The notes under the pieces were generated by a model. That model searched no databases. It saw nothing but the letters and a program-made list of their open reading frames with translations, and was not told where the DNA came from. Shown piece after piece: positions 6,776 to 13,939 of a stretch of DNA of 56,859 nt. Source of the DNA: a virus. The stretch is from positions 1-56,859 of IMG/VR virus record IMGVR_UViG_3300010371_000042, one strand, 5' to 3'. Within the stretch, counting starts at the first letter, position 1. Each line of letters starts with the position of its first letter. The translations under genes were made by a program, and so were the position numbers.

Positions 6776-6804
6776 TTGACGCGCTCCGAGTGGAACGTTA
6801 TGGT
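6776..6804 (+). promoter_or_regulatory. Right early promoter (PR-like), predicted leaderless
   Basis: -35 TTGACG (6776-6781), exactly 17 bases, -10 TATGGT (6799-6804); transcription is expected at about 6811, which is the ATG of the Cro-like gene. There is no Shine-Dalgarno. The spacer contains the operator CGCTCC-gagt-GGAACG (6782-6797). Confidence 0.7.
6782..6797. promoter_or_regulatory. Repressor operator in the right promoter spacer
   Basis: CGCTCC-N4-GGAACG between the -35 and -10, the counterpart of the site at 6294-6309 in the left promoter. Confidence 0.6.
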
Positions 6805-6810
6805 CCGCTC

Positions 6811-7113
6811 ATGCCTCGGGCTCGCACGTACGGACCGCACCTCACCGCTGCCGCGCTCGACCTGCGCAAGTACATCGACGCGCAGCACATGAGCGTCCCG
6901 ACCTTCTGCGAAGTGCACGGCCTCGACCGCATCCAGGTCCAGCGGATGCTCAACGGTCAACGCGAGCGCGTGTCCACGGCATTCGCGCAGGCCATCCAGA
7001 TCGCGACGAACGGCGCCGTGGTCTGGTCGCGCTGGAACGTGCGCGTCGCGCCGCCGCCGCGGGCCGACGAGAGCGGATCGCACGCGGCCGTGACGGTCGA
7101 GAGGGCGGGCTGA
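6811..7113 (+). CDS. Cro-like small DNA-binding protein, first gene of the right early operon
   Basis: 100 residues. The start is ATG at 6811, at the predicted transcription start, with no ribosome site; an in-frame GTG at 6790 lies inside the promoter and is rejected. A compact helix-turn-helix is visible at residues 15-65 (SVPTFCEVHGLDRIQVQRML). Position just right of the repressor and divergent from it corresponds to lambda cro. It may compete for the same operators; that is inference. Confidence 0.7.
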   Translation: MPRARTYGPHLTAAALDLRKYIDAQHMSVPTFCEVHGLDRIQVQRMLNGQRERVSTAFAQAIQIATNGAVVWSRWNVRVAPPPRADESGSHAAVTVERAG

Positions 7114-7114
7114 C

Positions 7115-7474
7115 ATGGGCGACTCGAAGCCTGCCATGCGGATCGAGGCTGCGCTGTCGTCGCCCGCGACGACTGAGCACCGCGCGAAGCGCATCGGCGG
7201 GGCGCCGTTCGTGTCTCCGTCGTACCGCCGCGCGAAGGCGCTCGTCGCCGACTCGCTGCGCGCGCGGATGCTCGCCGCGGGCGTCTCGCAGCGGGGCATG
7301 GCCTCCGCGGCCGGCGTGAATCTCCGGCTCGTGCAGGCGTGGATCGATCCGGCGGGCCCGAACGGCCTGCGTCTCGACCTCGCGCTGACCGTCGCCCTGG
7401 ACGGCGACGACGACGCGCGCGCTGCGATGGCGGCGGTCCTGCGCGACGTGCTCGCGGCAATCGAACGCGGGTAA
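7115..7474 (+). CDS. Helix-turn-helix protein, second gene of the right early operon
   Basis: 119 residues from ATG at 7115, one base after the preceding stop. The N-terminal 40 residues are Ala/Ser/Arg-rich. Residues 50-90 form a helix-turn-helix (LRARMLAAGVSQRGMASAAG, followed by NLRLVQAWID). A CII-like or other early regulator is plausible by position. No direct evidence ties it to a particular promoter. Confidence 0.65.
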   Translation: MGDSKPAMRIEAALSSPATTEHRAKRIGGAPFVSPSYRRAKALVADSLRARMLAAGVSQRGMASAAGVNLRLVQAWIDPAGPNGLRLDLALTVALDGDDDARAAMAAVLRDVLAAIERG

Positions 7475-7550
7475 CGAAGAAATCAAACGCCGTTCAGGTA
7501 CGGCTCCCGTGACGACTGAGACTCCGTTTCGCGCGTTCGAGGGATTTTCA

Positions 7551-7733
7551 ATGGGACATCGGCTCATGACCCTGACCGAGCTCTCTGACCTCTTGCTGTC
7601 TGCGTTGGACGACGAATGCGACCTCGCCGAATCCTCGGATACGCCCGCGTCTCCTCCGCCGAGCAGGCCGTCGGAACGTCGCTGTCGGACCAGCAAGCCG
7701 TCATCCGCGCGCACGCGGCGAAAGGTGGCGTAG
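7551..7733 (+). CDS. Leader ORF overlapping the integrase start
   Basis: 60 residues from ATG at 7551 with a good ribosome site (GAGGG, 7 bases upstream), overlapping the first 118 bases of the integrase gene in another frame. The first 23 residues (HRLMTLTELSDLLLSALDDE) look like a real helical peptide; the overlapping part reads as a Ser/Arg/Pro-rich shadow. The integrase ATG at 7616 lacks a ribosome site, so translation of this ORF may control integrase by coupling. It may also be an incidental leader. Confidence 0.4.
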   Translation: MGHRLMTLTELSDLLLSALDDECDLAESSDTPASPPPSRPSERRCRTSKPSSARTRRKVA

Positions 7734-9019
7734 TTGTCCACCGGATGTACGTCGAGGCCGAGTCGGCCGTGCACGAGAAGCTTGAGCGGCGGGAGCAGAT
7801 CCGCGCGCTGCTCGACGACGTGCGCGAGGGCGATCTGGTGCTCGTCGATAAGATCGACCGGTGGAGTCGCGATCCCGAATTCACCTATCGGAGCATTCGA
7901 GAGATCCTTGAGCGCGGCGCGAGCTTCTACGCGGTGGGCGACTCCTGCGATCCCTCGACCCCCGAGGGCGACACGATGCTCAACTTCCGCGTACTCTTCG
8001 CGCGCGAGGAGCACAAGCGAATCAAGACCCGCATGGTGGGAACCCGGAAGCTGCTGCGCGACCGGGGCTACTACGCCGACGGACTGCCCCCGTGGGGCTA
8101 CCGCCGCCAGGACGTGCGCGGTGCCGACCGCAACGTGCTGCTCGTCGATCCTGAGCAGGCGGACCGCGTTCGTGACGTATTCCGCCTGTGCATCGCCGGG
8201 TACTCGCTCGCGAACATCGCTTCTCGCGTGGGCGAGAACCGAGACCGCGTGGCTCACACGCTGCACAACCGCATCTACCTCGGCGAGGTGCGGGACGCGC
8301 GCGGGCAGTGGATCCGCGGACGGCACGAGGCCATCGTCGACGCACACACCTTTGAGGCGGTGCGGGAGTCGATGCGCTCGCGGATGCTGGGCGACCGCAA
8401 GCCGCGCAGCCAATCGCGCACGGCCACATGGTGGCTCCGTGACATCGCGTACTGCATCCACTGCGGCGGCAAGATGTCTGCGGTCTACGGTCGCAGCGGT
8501 ACCGACTGGGCTCGCGACTACTTGCGCTGCTACCATCGGTGCGCGGACGCGAAGCGCATGGTGCGCGTGCGGGAGCTCGAGCAGGAGTGCGACCCGATGA
8601 TCGCCGCGCGGCTCGTGGAGCTCCGCGATCTGCTAGCCGCGCCCCCCGCGGCGCGCCCGCGCGTAGCCGTCAATGTGGCGCCGGCGCTCGAGCGCTTGTC
8701 GCGGAAGCGCGCGCGCCTGCTCGAGACGTACGCGGACGGCGTGTCGACGCGCGAGGAGCTGCACGCGGCGCTCGCGAAGGTCGACGCGGAGCGCGACCGC
8801 CTTGAGGCATTGCGCTGCGGCCCCGCGCCGGTGAAGCCCGAAGAGAGGCGCGCCGCGCTGCGCGCCATCGACGAGGTCCGCCGCGCGTGGGCGAAGATTA
8901 CGGCGATGCAGCGTCGCCCGGCGGTGAACGCGATCGCCCGCCGGGTGCTCATTGGACACGGCGAGACGCCGCGGTTTGAGTGGTTCTCGCCCGACGAGTT
9001 GGCGCGGAGGCTTCCGTGA
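7616..9019 (+). CDS. int: Large serine recombinase (phage integrase)
   Basis: 467 residues. The N-terminal resolvase domain has the catalytic serine at S13 in YARVSS and the conserved DRWSRD region. A 'recombinase' domain follows (about 150-260), then a zinc ribbon with CIHCGG (near residue 280) and LRCYHRC (near 305). A coiled-coil-rich C-terminus (about 330-440) is typical of large serine integrases such as phiC31. It would catalyse attP x attB integration. No attachment site could be identified; in such phages attP is usually next to the gene, making 7475-7615 a candidate stretch. The start is ATG at 7616. Confidence 0.9.
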   Translation: MRPRRILGYARVSSAEQAVGTSLSDQQAVIRAHAAKGGVVVHRMYVEAESAVHEKLERREQIRALLDDVREGDLVLVDKIDRWSRDPEFTYRSIREILERGASFYAVGDSCDPSTPEGDTMLNFRVLFAREEHKRIKTRMVGTRKLLRDRGYYADGLPPWGYRRQDVRGADRNVLLVDPEQADRVRDVFRLCIAGYSLANIASRVGENRDRVAHTLHNRIYLGEVRDARGQWIRGRHEAIVDAHTFEAVRESMRSRMLGDRKPRSQSRTATWWLRDIAYCIHCGGKMSAVYGRSGTDWARDYLRCYHRCADAKRMVRVRELEQECDPMIAARLVELRDLLAAPPAARPRVAVNVAPALERLSRKRARLLETYADGVSTREELHAALAKVDAERDRLEALRCGPAPVKPEERRAALRAIDEVRRAWAKITAMQRRPAVNAIARRVLIGHGETPRFEWFSPDELARRLP

Positions 9020-9330
9020 ATAGGACGTCGTCTCAAACTTGTGCGGAGCGACGCCCTGTTGCAACGCGAAATCCCCGAGGGAAAGCTGAGATTTTCGGCT
9101 CGTCTGATGGCACCGACGCCCACCGTGATCCCAAGCCGGCCAACGTCGTCCTCTGCTCCGCATGCCGCGGCATCGCCGGAGCGCTCTGCGATCCGGACTG
9201 CCCGTGCCCACTCTGCGGTGGGGCCGATCCGGACCTGCTCGACGCTCCCGCCGGCCCCCTGCACGGAGCGCCTCCGCTTCGCTCCGCGGCGTACGTCGAG
9301 GGGCTCCTGGCCGCGCGGGGTGCGGCGTGA
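9016..9330 (+). CDS. Small cysteine-rich putative zinc protein
   Basis: 104 residues from GTG at 9016 (GTGA overlap with the integrase stop). The first 40 residues are polar and low-complexity. Residues 47-70 carry paired cysteines (CSAC, CDPDCPCPLCGG) suggesting a zinc knuckle or ribbon. It is coupled at its 3' end to the Gp37/Gp68-type gene. Function is unknown. Confidence 0.55.
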   Translation: MNRTSSQTCAERRPVATRNPRGKAEIFGSSDGTDAHRDPKPANVVLCSACRGIAGALCDPDCPCPLCGGADPDLLDAPAGPLHGAPPLRSAAYVEGLLAARGAA

Positions 9331-10370
9331 GCGGCCCGACGTCGATCGAGTGGACCGACGCGACCTGGAACCCGGTGCGCGGGTGCTCGCGCGTCTCGCC
9401 CGGCTGCGAGAACTGCTACGCGGAGAAGATCGCGGCGCGCTTCTCCGACCCGGGCATGTGGGGCCACGGGTATGCCGAGCGGGGGCCGCACGGGGGGCGC
9501 TGGACGCGCCGCGTGTCGTTGCTCGGGCAGGACGCCCTCGAGCTGCCCATGCGGTGGCGCGAGCCCCGGCGCGTCTTCGTCAACTCGACGTCGGATCTCT
9601 TCCACGAGTCGCTGACGAACGAGGACATCGCCCGCGTCTTCGGCGTGGCGGCGGCGTGCCCGCAGCACACGTTCCAGGTGTTGACCAAACGCGCGCGCCG
9701 GATGCGAGAGTGGTTCGAGTGGATCGCGCGGGAAGGACGAAGGGTGCCGGCGCTCGTCGGCGAGCCGATGCCACCTGGTACATCGGGAGAGGCATCGGCT
9801 TGCGTGATGCTCGCCGGATCACCGCTGCTCGGCGCCCGACGCTTCATCGAGACGTGCCAGGCCACGCCGTGGCCGCTCCCGAACGTGTGGATCGGCGTGT
9901 CGGCCGAGGACCAGCGGCGCGCCGACGAGCGGATTCCGGAGCTGCTGCGCGTGCCCGCGGCGGTTCACTTCGTGAGCTATGAGCCAGCGCTGGGCCCGAT
10001 CGCGTTCCGCGAGGAGTGGCTGCACGGCGCGTTCTCGCATTGCCCCGACGAGACGAACGACCCGAGGACGGACGAATGCGCGGGGTGCACGGGCATACCT
10101 GGCAATGGCGACTACTGCGGCGCGGTGCGCAGCCCGCGACTCGATTGGGTGATCGGAGGCTCCGAATCGGGACCCGGCGCTCGCCCGTGCGACCCCGCAT
10201 GGATCCAGGCGGCCGCTCTCCAGTGCGAGCGCACCCGCGTGGCCTTTTTCACGAAGCAGATCGCGACGCCGGAGGGGCGCGCGAACGGCTGCCCGAAGGG
10301 CGGCGACCCGCGGTGGTGGCCCAACGGCTACTGGCCGCGACAGTTCCCGGAGGTGCGCCATGCCCCGTGA
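9327..10370 (+). CDS. Phage Gp37/Gp68-family (DUF5131-like) protein
   Basis: 347 residues from GTG at 9327 (GTGA overlap). The start IEWTDATWNPVRGCSRVSPG followed by C27-E-N-C30-Y-A is the hallmark of this phage family. The three cysteines (20, 27, 30) recall a metal or iron-sulphur site, and later blocks include FVNSTSDLFHE, VLTKRARRM, WIGVSAE, FVSYEPALG and WVIGGSESGPGARP. Homologues are common beside replication and methylase genes in phages. The reaction is not established. Confidence 0.85.
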   Translation: MSGPTSIEWTDATWNPVRGCSRVSPGCENCYAEKIAARFSDPGMWGHGYAERGPHGGRWTRRVSLLGQDALELPMRWREPRRVFVNSTSDLFHESLTNEDIARVFGVAAACPQHTFQVLTKRARRMREWFEWIAREGRRVPALVGEPMPPGTSGEASACVMLAGSPLLGARRFIETCQATPWPLPNVWIGVSAEDQRRADERIPELLRVPAAVHFVSYEPALGPIAFREEWLHGAFSHCPDETNDPRTDECAGCTGIPGNGDYCGAVRSPRLDWVIGGSESGPGARPCDPAWIQAAALQCERTRVAFFTKQIATPEGRANGCPKGGDPRWWPNGYWPRQFPEVRHAP

Positions 10371-10899
10371 TGAGATCAAGGCCCGAGTGCGAGACAAGCG
10401 CTACCGAGAACAAAGGAAGATCGCCAAATACGGACCCGAAGCCGCTGGCCAAGACATGCGTGGACGGCATGGGAACCACGCGAAGGGAGAACGGAACCCG
10501 CGGTCACGTGGTGGCCGATTTGTCACGTCGCACGGTTACGTCGCCGTTCGCGTTGCGCCGGACCATCCTCACGCTTGGGGAGCCTCGCCCACGTGCCGGT
10601 ATGCCTACGAGCATATCCTCGTCGCGGAGTCCGCGATCGGACGTCCGTTGCTCGACAGCGAGGTCGTTCATCACAAGAACGAAAACAAGACCGACAATCG
10701 CCCCGAGAACCTCGAGGTCCTGACTGCGTCGTCGCACATGCGGGAGCACGCCGACCGTCGTGGGCGCGACGAACTAGGTCGGTTCCCGCCCGCGGACCTC
10801 CGCGTTCGCGAGTGGCCGATCGCCTGCGCCGCGCGCGCCGGCGTCGCATGGACCTTCGGTCTCAAGCCGGACGAGTACCGCCCGGAGGTGCAGACGTGA
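10360..10899 (+). CDS. HNH endonuclease
   Basis: 179 residues from ATG at 10360, overlapping the previous gene by 11 bases. The HNH core lies at residues 80-130: YEHILVAE, then HHKNENKTDNRPENLEVLT and a final H near 130, with a preceding strand motif GYVAVRVAPDHPHA. This is the HNH_3 type usual in homing nucleases. The C-terminal 40 residues are a separate small segment. It may be a free-standing homing nuclease lodged in the early operon. Confidence 0.85.
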   Translation: MPRDEIKARVRDKRYREQRKIAKYGPEAAGQDMRGRHGNHAKGERNPRSRGGRFVTSHGYVAVRVAPDHPHAWGASPTCRYAYEHILVAESAIGRPLLDSEVVHHKNENKTDNRPENLEVLTASSHMREHADRRGRDELGRFPPADLRVREWPIACAARAGVAWTFGLKPDEYRPEVQT

Positions 10900-10943
10900 T
10901 CATCCGGCGCTGCGCCGCCGAAGACCCGTTGGAGGTCGGCTGA
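10896..10943 (+). CDS. Possible 15-residue micro-ORF
   Basis: GTG at 10896 overlaps the HNH stop as GTGA, and the 15-codon frame ends at 10943, one base before the next ATG. It may serve only to carry ribosomes to the next gene. Confidence 0.25.
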   Translation: MIIRRCAAEDPLEVG

Positions 10944-10944
10944 C

Positions 10945-11124
10945 ATGCCCACGCCCGTCCAGTCACCCGCCGGACGAAAAAAGCCCGGCGCCGATCGACC
11001 GAACAAGTCTCTCCCGCTCGGCGCCGAGTACCTCGCGAGGCCGAAGACGGGCGAGATCGCGCCGTTCCTGCGCGACCCGGCGCTCCTGCCGCGCAAGCCG
11101 CCGACGCGCACGGGGCGGCCGTGA
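10945..11124 (+). CDS. Hypothetical 59-residue protein
   Basis: ATG at 10945; the stop overlaps the methyltransferase GTG as GTGA. The product is basic and proline-rich (GRKKPGADRPNKSLPLGAEY) and probably disordered. No family was recognised. Confidence 0.55.
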   Translation: MPTPVQSPAGRKKPGADRPNKSLPLGAEYLARPKTGEIAPFLRDPALLPRKPPTRTGRP

Positions 11125-11600
11125 CGAAGCAGGACTACGAGACGCCGCCGGAACTCGTCGAGGCGGTCGAACGCCGGTTCGGTCGCCTGACCGCGGACCT
11201 CGCGTGCACGCCGCGCAACGCCAAGATCTCGGATCCCGATGGCGAGGTGTTCTCGCTCGAGAACGGGACCGACTCTCTCGCGAACCCCTGGCCGACGCTC
11301 GGGCGCCTCTGGCTCAACCCGCCCTACGCGGACATCGCGCCGTGGGCCGCGAAGGCCTCGGCATGGCGCGGGGAGTTCGGCGCGCGGCTGCTGATGCTCA
11401 CGCCCGCGAGCGTCGGCGCCGCGTGGTTCCGCGACCACGTGCACGGGCGCGCGCTCGTCCTCGCGCTCTCGCCGCGGATTCGGTTCGTAGGGTCCAACGG
11501 CACCGATCTCCGCGACTACATCCTGAGCGTTTTCGGGGACGGCCCCGGATTCGACTGCTGGCGTTGGATGACTCCAAAGAAGAAAGGACAGGTTCAATGA
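11121..11600 (+). CDS. dam: DNA N6-adenine methyltransferase, phage Dam type
   Basis: 159 residues from GTG at 11121. The catalytic N-P-P-Y motif is at residues 66-69 in RLWLNPPYADI, and the N-terminal YETPPELVEAVERRFG plus LTADLACTPRNAKI match phage Dam-like enzymes. These are short (about 150-180 residues) and transfer a methyl group from S-adenosylmethionine to adenine N6. It probably protects phage DNA from restriction or marks it for replication or packaging. The target sequence is unknown. Confidence 0.85.
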   Translation: MTKQDYETPPELVEAVERRFGRLTADLACTPRNAKISDPDGEVFSLENGTDSLANPWPTLGRLWLNPPYADIAPWAAKASAWRGEFGARLLMLTPASVGAAWFRDHVHGRALVLALSPRIRFVGSNGTDLRDYILSVFGDGPGFDCWRWMTPKKKGQVQ

Positions 11601-11959
11601 ACGACACACCGCAATTGCGCAACTTCGGCCAGGTGCTGCAGTCCCTCGAGGACGGGCAGCTCATCGCCGACCTGACCGACAAGCTGCAGGAGCTGAACGG
11701 GAAGCTCGCCCGTCAGGCCGAGGCCCGCGGCAAGGCGAAGGGCGAGATCGTCCTGAAACTCAAGCTGCTGGCCGACGAGGGTGGGACCGTCCAGATCGAC
11801 GGCGAGATCGTGTGCAAGGAGCCGAAGGCCGCGCGCGCGCGGTCGGTGCTATGGCTCACGAAGGAGAACACCCTCGCGGGGTCGAACCCCAAGCAGATGT
11901 CGCTCCCCGTGCGTGACGTCTCCGCGGGGGTTCCCGCGGCGGCGGTGCGGAGCATATGA
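11597..11959 (+). CDS. Hypothetical early protein
   Basis: 120 residues from ATG at 11597 (ATGA overlap with the methylase). Residues 15-60 are helical (LQSLEDGQLIADLTDKLQEL); the rest contains a short beta-rich part (GGTVQIDGEIVCKEPK). It looks like conserved phage proteins found just ahead of DUF2303 genes. Function is unknown. Confidence 0.65.
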   Translation: MNDTPQLRNFGQVLQSLEDGQLIADLTDKLQELNGKLARQAEARGKAKGEIVLKLKLLADEGGTVQIDGEIVCKEPKAARARSVLWLTKENTLAGSNPKQMSLPVRDVSAGVPAAAVRSI

Positions 11960-11990
11960 AGAAGACGACGAAAGGCAAGAAGGAAACGCC

Positions 11991-12905
11991 ATGTCCCACG
12001 AACACGTCACGATCAATCACGCCGCGGAGGCCTCCGCCGTCGCGGAAATCGTTCGTCGCAGCATCGAGCCGCGCGTCGTCAAGGTGGACGATGGCACGGG
12101 CGCAAGGGAGATCCTGCTCACGCCTCCGGGCATGACGCCGACGAGCGCGAGGTCGCTGCTCGCCGAGTATCGGACCGCGCCTGAGCGCCGCAAGGGGCTC
12201 GCCACCCTCACGGATCTCGGCTCGTTCATCGAGCACACGAAGCGCTTCTCGGACTCCGATTCCGCCGTCTTCGTCGATCGCTCGAGCGACGCTCCGAAGC
12301 TGCTGGCCGTCATCGACTACCACCGCGCCGGCGCAGAGGGCGCGCCGCGATTCGGCCAGCACCGCGGTCTTTACGCCTTCCCGCTCTCCGACGAGTGGAA
12401 GGCGTGGACGTCACAGGGCGGCGCGCCGATGTCGCAGGAGGAGTTCGCGCGCTTCCTCGAGGACCACCTCGCGGATGTCGCTGAGCCCTCGACGGCCGGC
12501 GAGACGGCAAAGGACTTCGTCGCTCGGCTCTCGTGCGGGTTCGCGACGCCGGTCGCTCTCCTCGGCCTCTCCCGCGGCCTCGAGATCCGCGTGGGCCAGC
12601 GCATCAAGCAGGCGACGAAGCTCGAGAGCGGCGAGTCGAGCTTCGCGTTCGAGGAGCACCACACCGACGGCGCGGGCGCGCCGCTGAAGGTCCCCGCGGC
12701 CTTTCTGCTCGTCCTCCCCGTCTTCCGCAACGGCGCGCCGTACCAGATCGCGACGCGGCTGCGGTACCGGGTGAACGGGGGCGCCGTGTCGTGGTCGTTC
12801 GAGATGCACCGCGTCCAGGCGATCCTCGATCACGCGATCCGCGAGGCTACGGAGCGCGTCGCCAAGGAGACGGGGCTCCCGGTCTTCGAGGGGACCCCGG
12901 AGTGA
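11991..12905 (+). CDS. DUF2303-family (YfdQ-like) protein
   Basis: 304 residues from ATG at 11991, with AAGGAAA upstream. The order of blocks fits DUF2303: an N-terminal helix, LLTPPGM, LATLTDLGSFIEHTKRF, a D-R-S-S segment, LLAVIDYHRAG and PRFGQHRGLYAFPLSDEWKAW. A long domain ending in FLLVLPVFRNGAPYQIATRL follows. The family is widespread in phages and prophages, often beside recombination or replication genes. Its biochemical role is unknown. Confidence 0.8.
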   Translation: MSHEHVTINHAAEASAVAEIVRRSIEPRVVKVDDGTGAREILLTPPGMTPTSARSLLAEYRTAPERRKGLATLTDLGSFIEHTKRFSDSDSAVFVDRSSDAPKLLAVIDYHRAGAEGAPRFGQHRGLYAFPLSDEWKAWTSQGGAPMSQEEFARFLEDHLADVAEPSTAGETAKDFVARLSCGFATPVALLGLSRGLEIRVGQRIKQATKLESGESSFAFEEHHTDGAGAPLKVPAAFLLVLPVFRNGAPYQIATRLRYRVNGGAVSWSFEMHRVQAILDHAIREATERVAKETGLPVFEGTPE

Positions 12906-13030
12906 CGGATGTGGCCTTCCTCGTGTCTGGAAGGCCCGTCTGGAAGGTCGCCGCGCCCTTGGCGGCGCCCTCCCGGGCGAGGTGTGCGCGCGTCCGTGCA
13001 GCAGTTGTTCAGTCGTCGACGGAGTCCTGA
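12902..13030 (+). CDS. Possible 42-residue protein
   Basis: GTG at 12902 overlaps the upstream stop as GTGA. The frame stays open to 13030, three bases before the replication initiator ATG. The N-terminus (VAFLVSGRPVWKVAAPL) is hydrophobic. Support is operon position only. Confidence 0.35.
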   Translation: MTDVAFLVSGRPVWKVAAPLAAPSRARCARVRAAVVQSSTES

Positions 13031-13033
13031 CCG

Positions 13034-13939
13034 ATGATCTTTGCGAAGATCGATGTGACCCTACCGCGCCACCACCGCTTCCTTCGCGTCCCGAAGAAGG
13101 ACCGCGCGGCGACCTTCGGCGTGTGGGCGATGGCGCTCTGCTACACGCGGCAGCACGAGCTCGACGGCTTCTGCCCGATCGAGGAGATCGAATCGGTCGC
13201 GAGCGACGCCGTGCTCGCCCGGCTCGAGGAAGTGGGCCTGGTCGCCAGAGAGGAACAGGAGGGTGTGCATGGGATCCGCATCCTTCGGTACGCCGAGCAC
13301 AACGAGACGAAGGCCGCCATCGCTGGCCGACTGGAATACGATCGGAATCGTAAGAAAGGTCTGAAGAGGAATCCAGGCGGAGGGTCCGATCCTACTCCAA
13401 ACGGAGTACCATCGGATTCCGATCGGAATCCGTCGCCGGAGGCTGGCGGATTCCCTGACTCTGACTCTGGTTCTGACTCTGACTCTGGATCTGCAGCGAG
13501 AGATCCTGGCGACCTACCAGTCAGCGCAGCGCCGTCCGTCGCACCGTCGCCGCCGCCCTCAACCCCCGCACCACGCTCGGTCGCGAACGCCCTCGACGAC
13601 GGCTGCGAGGGCTCGGCGCTCGAAGCTTGGTGCGCCGGCGTGCGTGAGGCGACGTCGCGGCCATTCTCGGTCCCGTGGGGCCAACCGACGGTCATCGTCG
13701 TTCGGGCGCTCGTGGAACACTGCCCGGACGCCGGCAAGCGCGCCGAGTGGGCGCGGGAGCGCGGTCGAACTTGGGCATCGCAGCGGCTCGCCGAGGGCGC
13801 GGTGCTTTCGCCATTCAGCTTCCGTGACTGGCTGAATTCGGGCGCCCCGGCGCCGCGGGGGCGCGGTCGACGCGGTGGCGCGGAGGTGCAGCCTGTCGCC
13901 GCGACTGGACGCTCGTGGACCGTGGGAGACGGCACGTGA
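13034..13939 (+). CDS. Phage replication initiator / replisome-organiser-like protein
   Basis: 301 residues from ATG at 13034. The N-terminal 95 residues resemble the winged-helix domain of phage replisome organisers (FGVWAMALCYTRQHELDGFC, then VLARLEEVGLVAR). A low-complexity Asp/Ser/Pro linker (about 110-195) follows, then a C-terminal helical domain (about 200-275) that would contact the helicase loader encoded next. The DNA for the linker contains a 20-bp palindrome and a tandem repeat (13413-13488), so the origin may lie inside this gene, as in lambda O. Confidence 0.7.
   Translation: MIFAKIDVTLPRHHRFLRVPKKDRAATFGVWAMALCYTRQHELDGFCPIEEIESVASDAVLARLEEVGLVAREEQEGVHGIRILRYAEHNETKAAIAGRLEYDRNRKKGLKRNPGGGSDPTPNGVPSDSDRNPSPEAGGFPDSDSGSDSDSGSAARDPGDLPVSAAPSVAPSPPPSTPAPRSVANALDDGCEGSALEAWCAGVREATSRPFSVPWGQPTVIVVRALVEHCPDAGKRAEWARERGRTWASQRLAEGAVLSPFSFRDWLNSGAPAPRGRGRRGGAEVQPVAATGRSWTVGDGT
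13413..13488. other. Origin-like repeat block inside the initiator gene
   Basis: A perfect 20-bp palindrome (13413-13432, centre GATC flanked by CGGATTCC and its complement) is followed by two exact copies of CTGACTCTGACTCTGG (13455-13470 and 13473-13488). The segment is poorer in GC than its surroundings. Dyads, iterons and position within the initiator gene match the lambda-type origin plan. It could instead be only a low-complexity protein linker. Confidence 0.5.

Noticed and set aside
7475-7615. Attachment site attP beside the integrase
   Set aside because: Position is right but I could not recognise a 2-base crossover core with flanking imperfect dyads, so no site is called.
11956-12135. 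60-codon frame starting MKKTTKGKKE
   Set aside because: It overlaps the DUF2303 gene in another frame after the first dozen codons and reads as a Ser/Arg shadow.
13455-13488. CRISPR-like direct repeats
   Set aside because: Only two short tandem copies with a 2-base gap, in frame within a gene; no spacers. No CRISPR array was seen anywhere.
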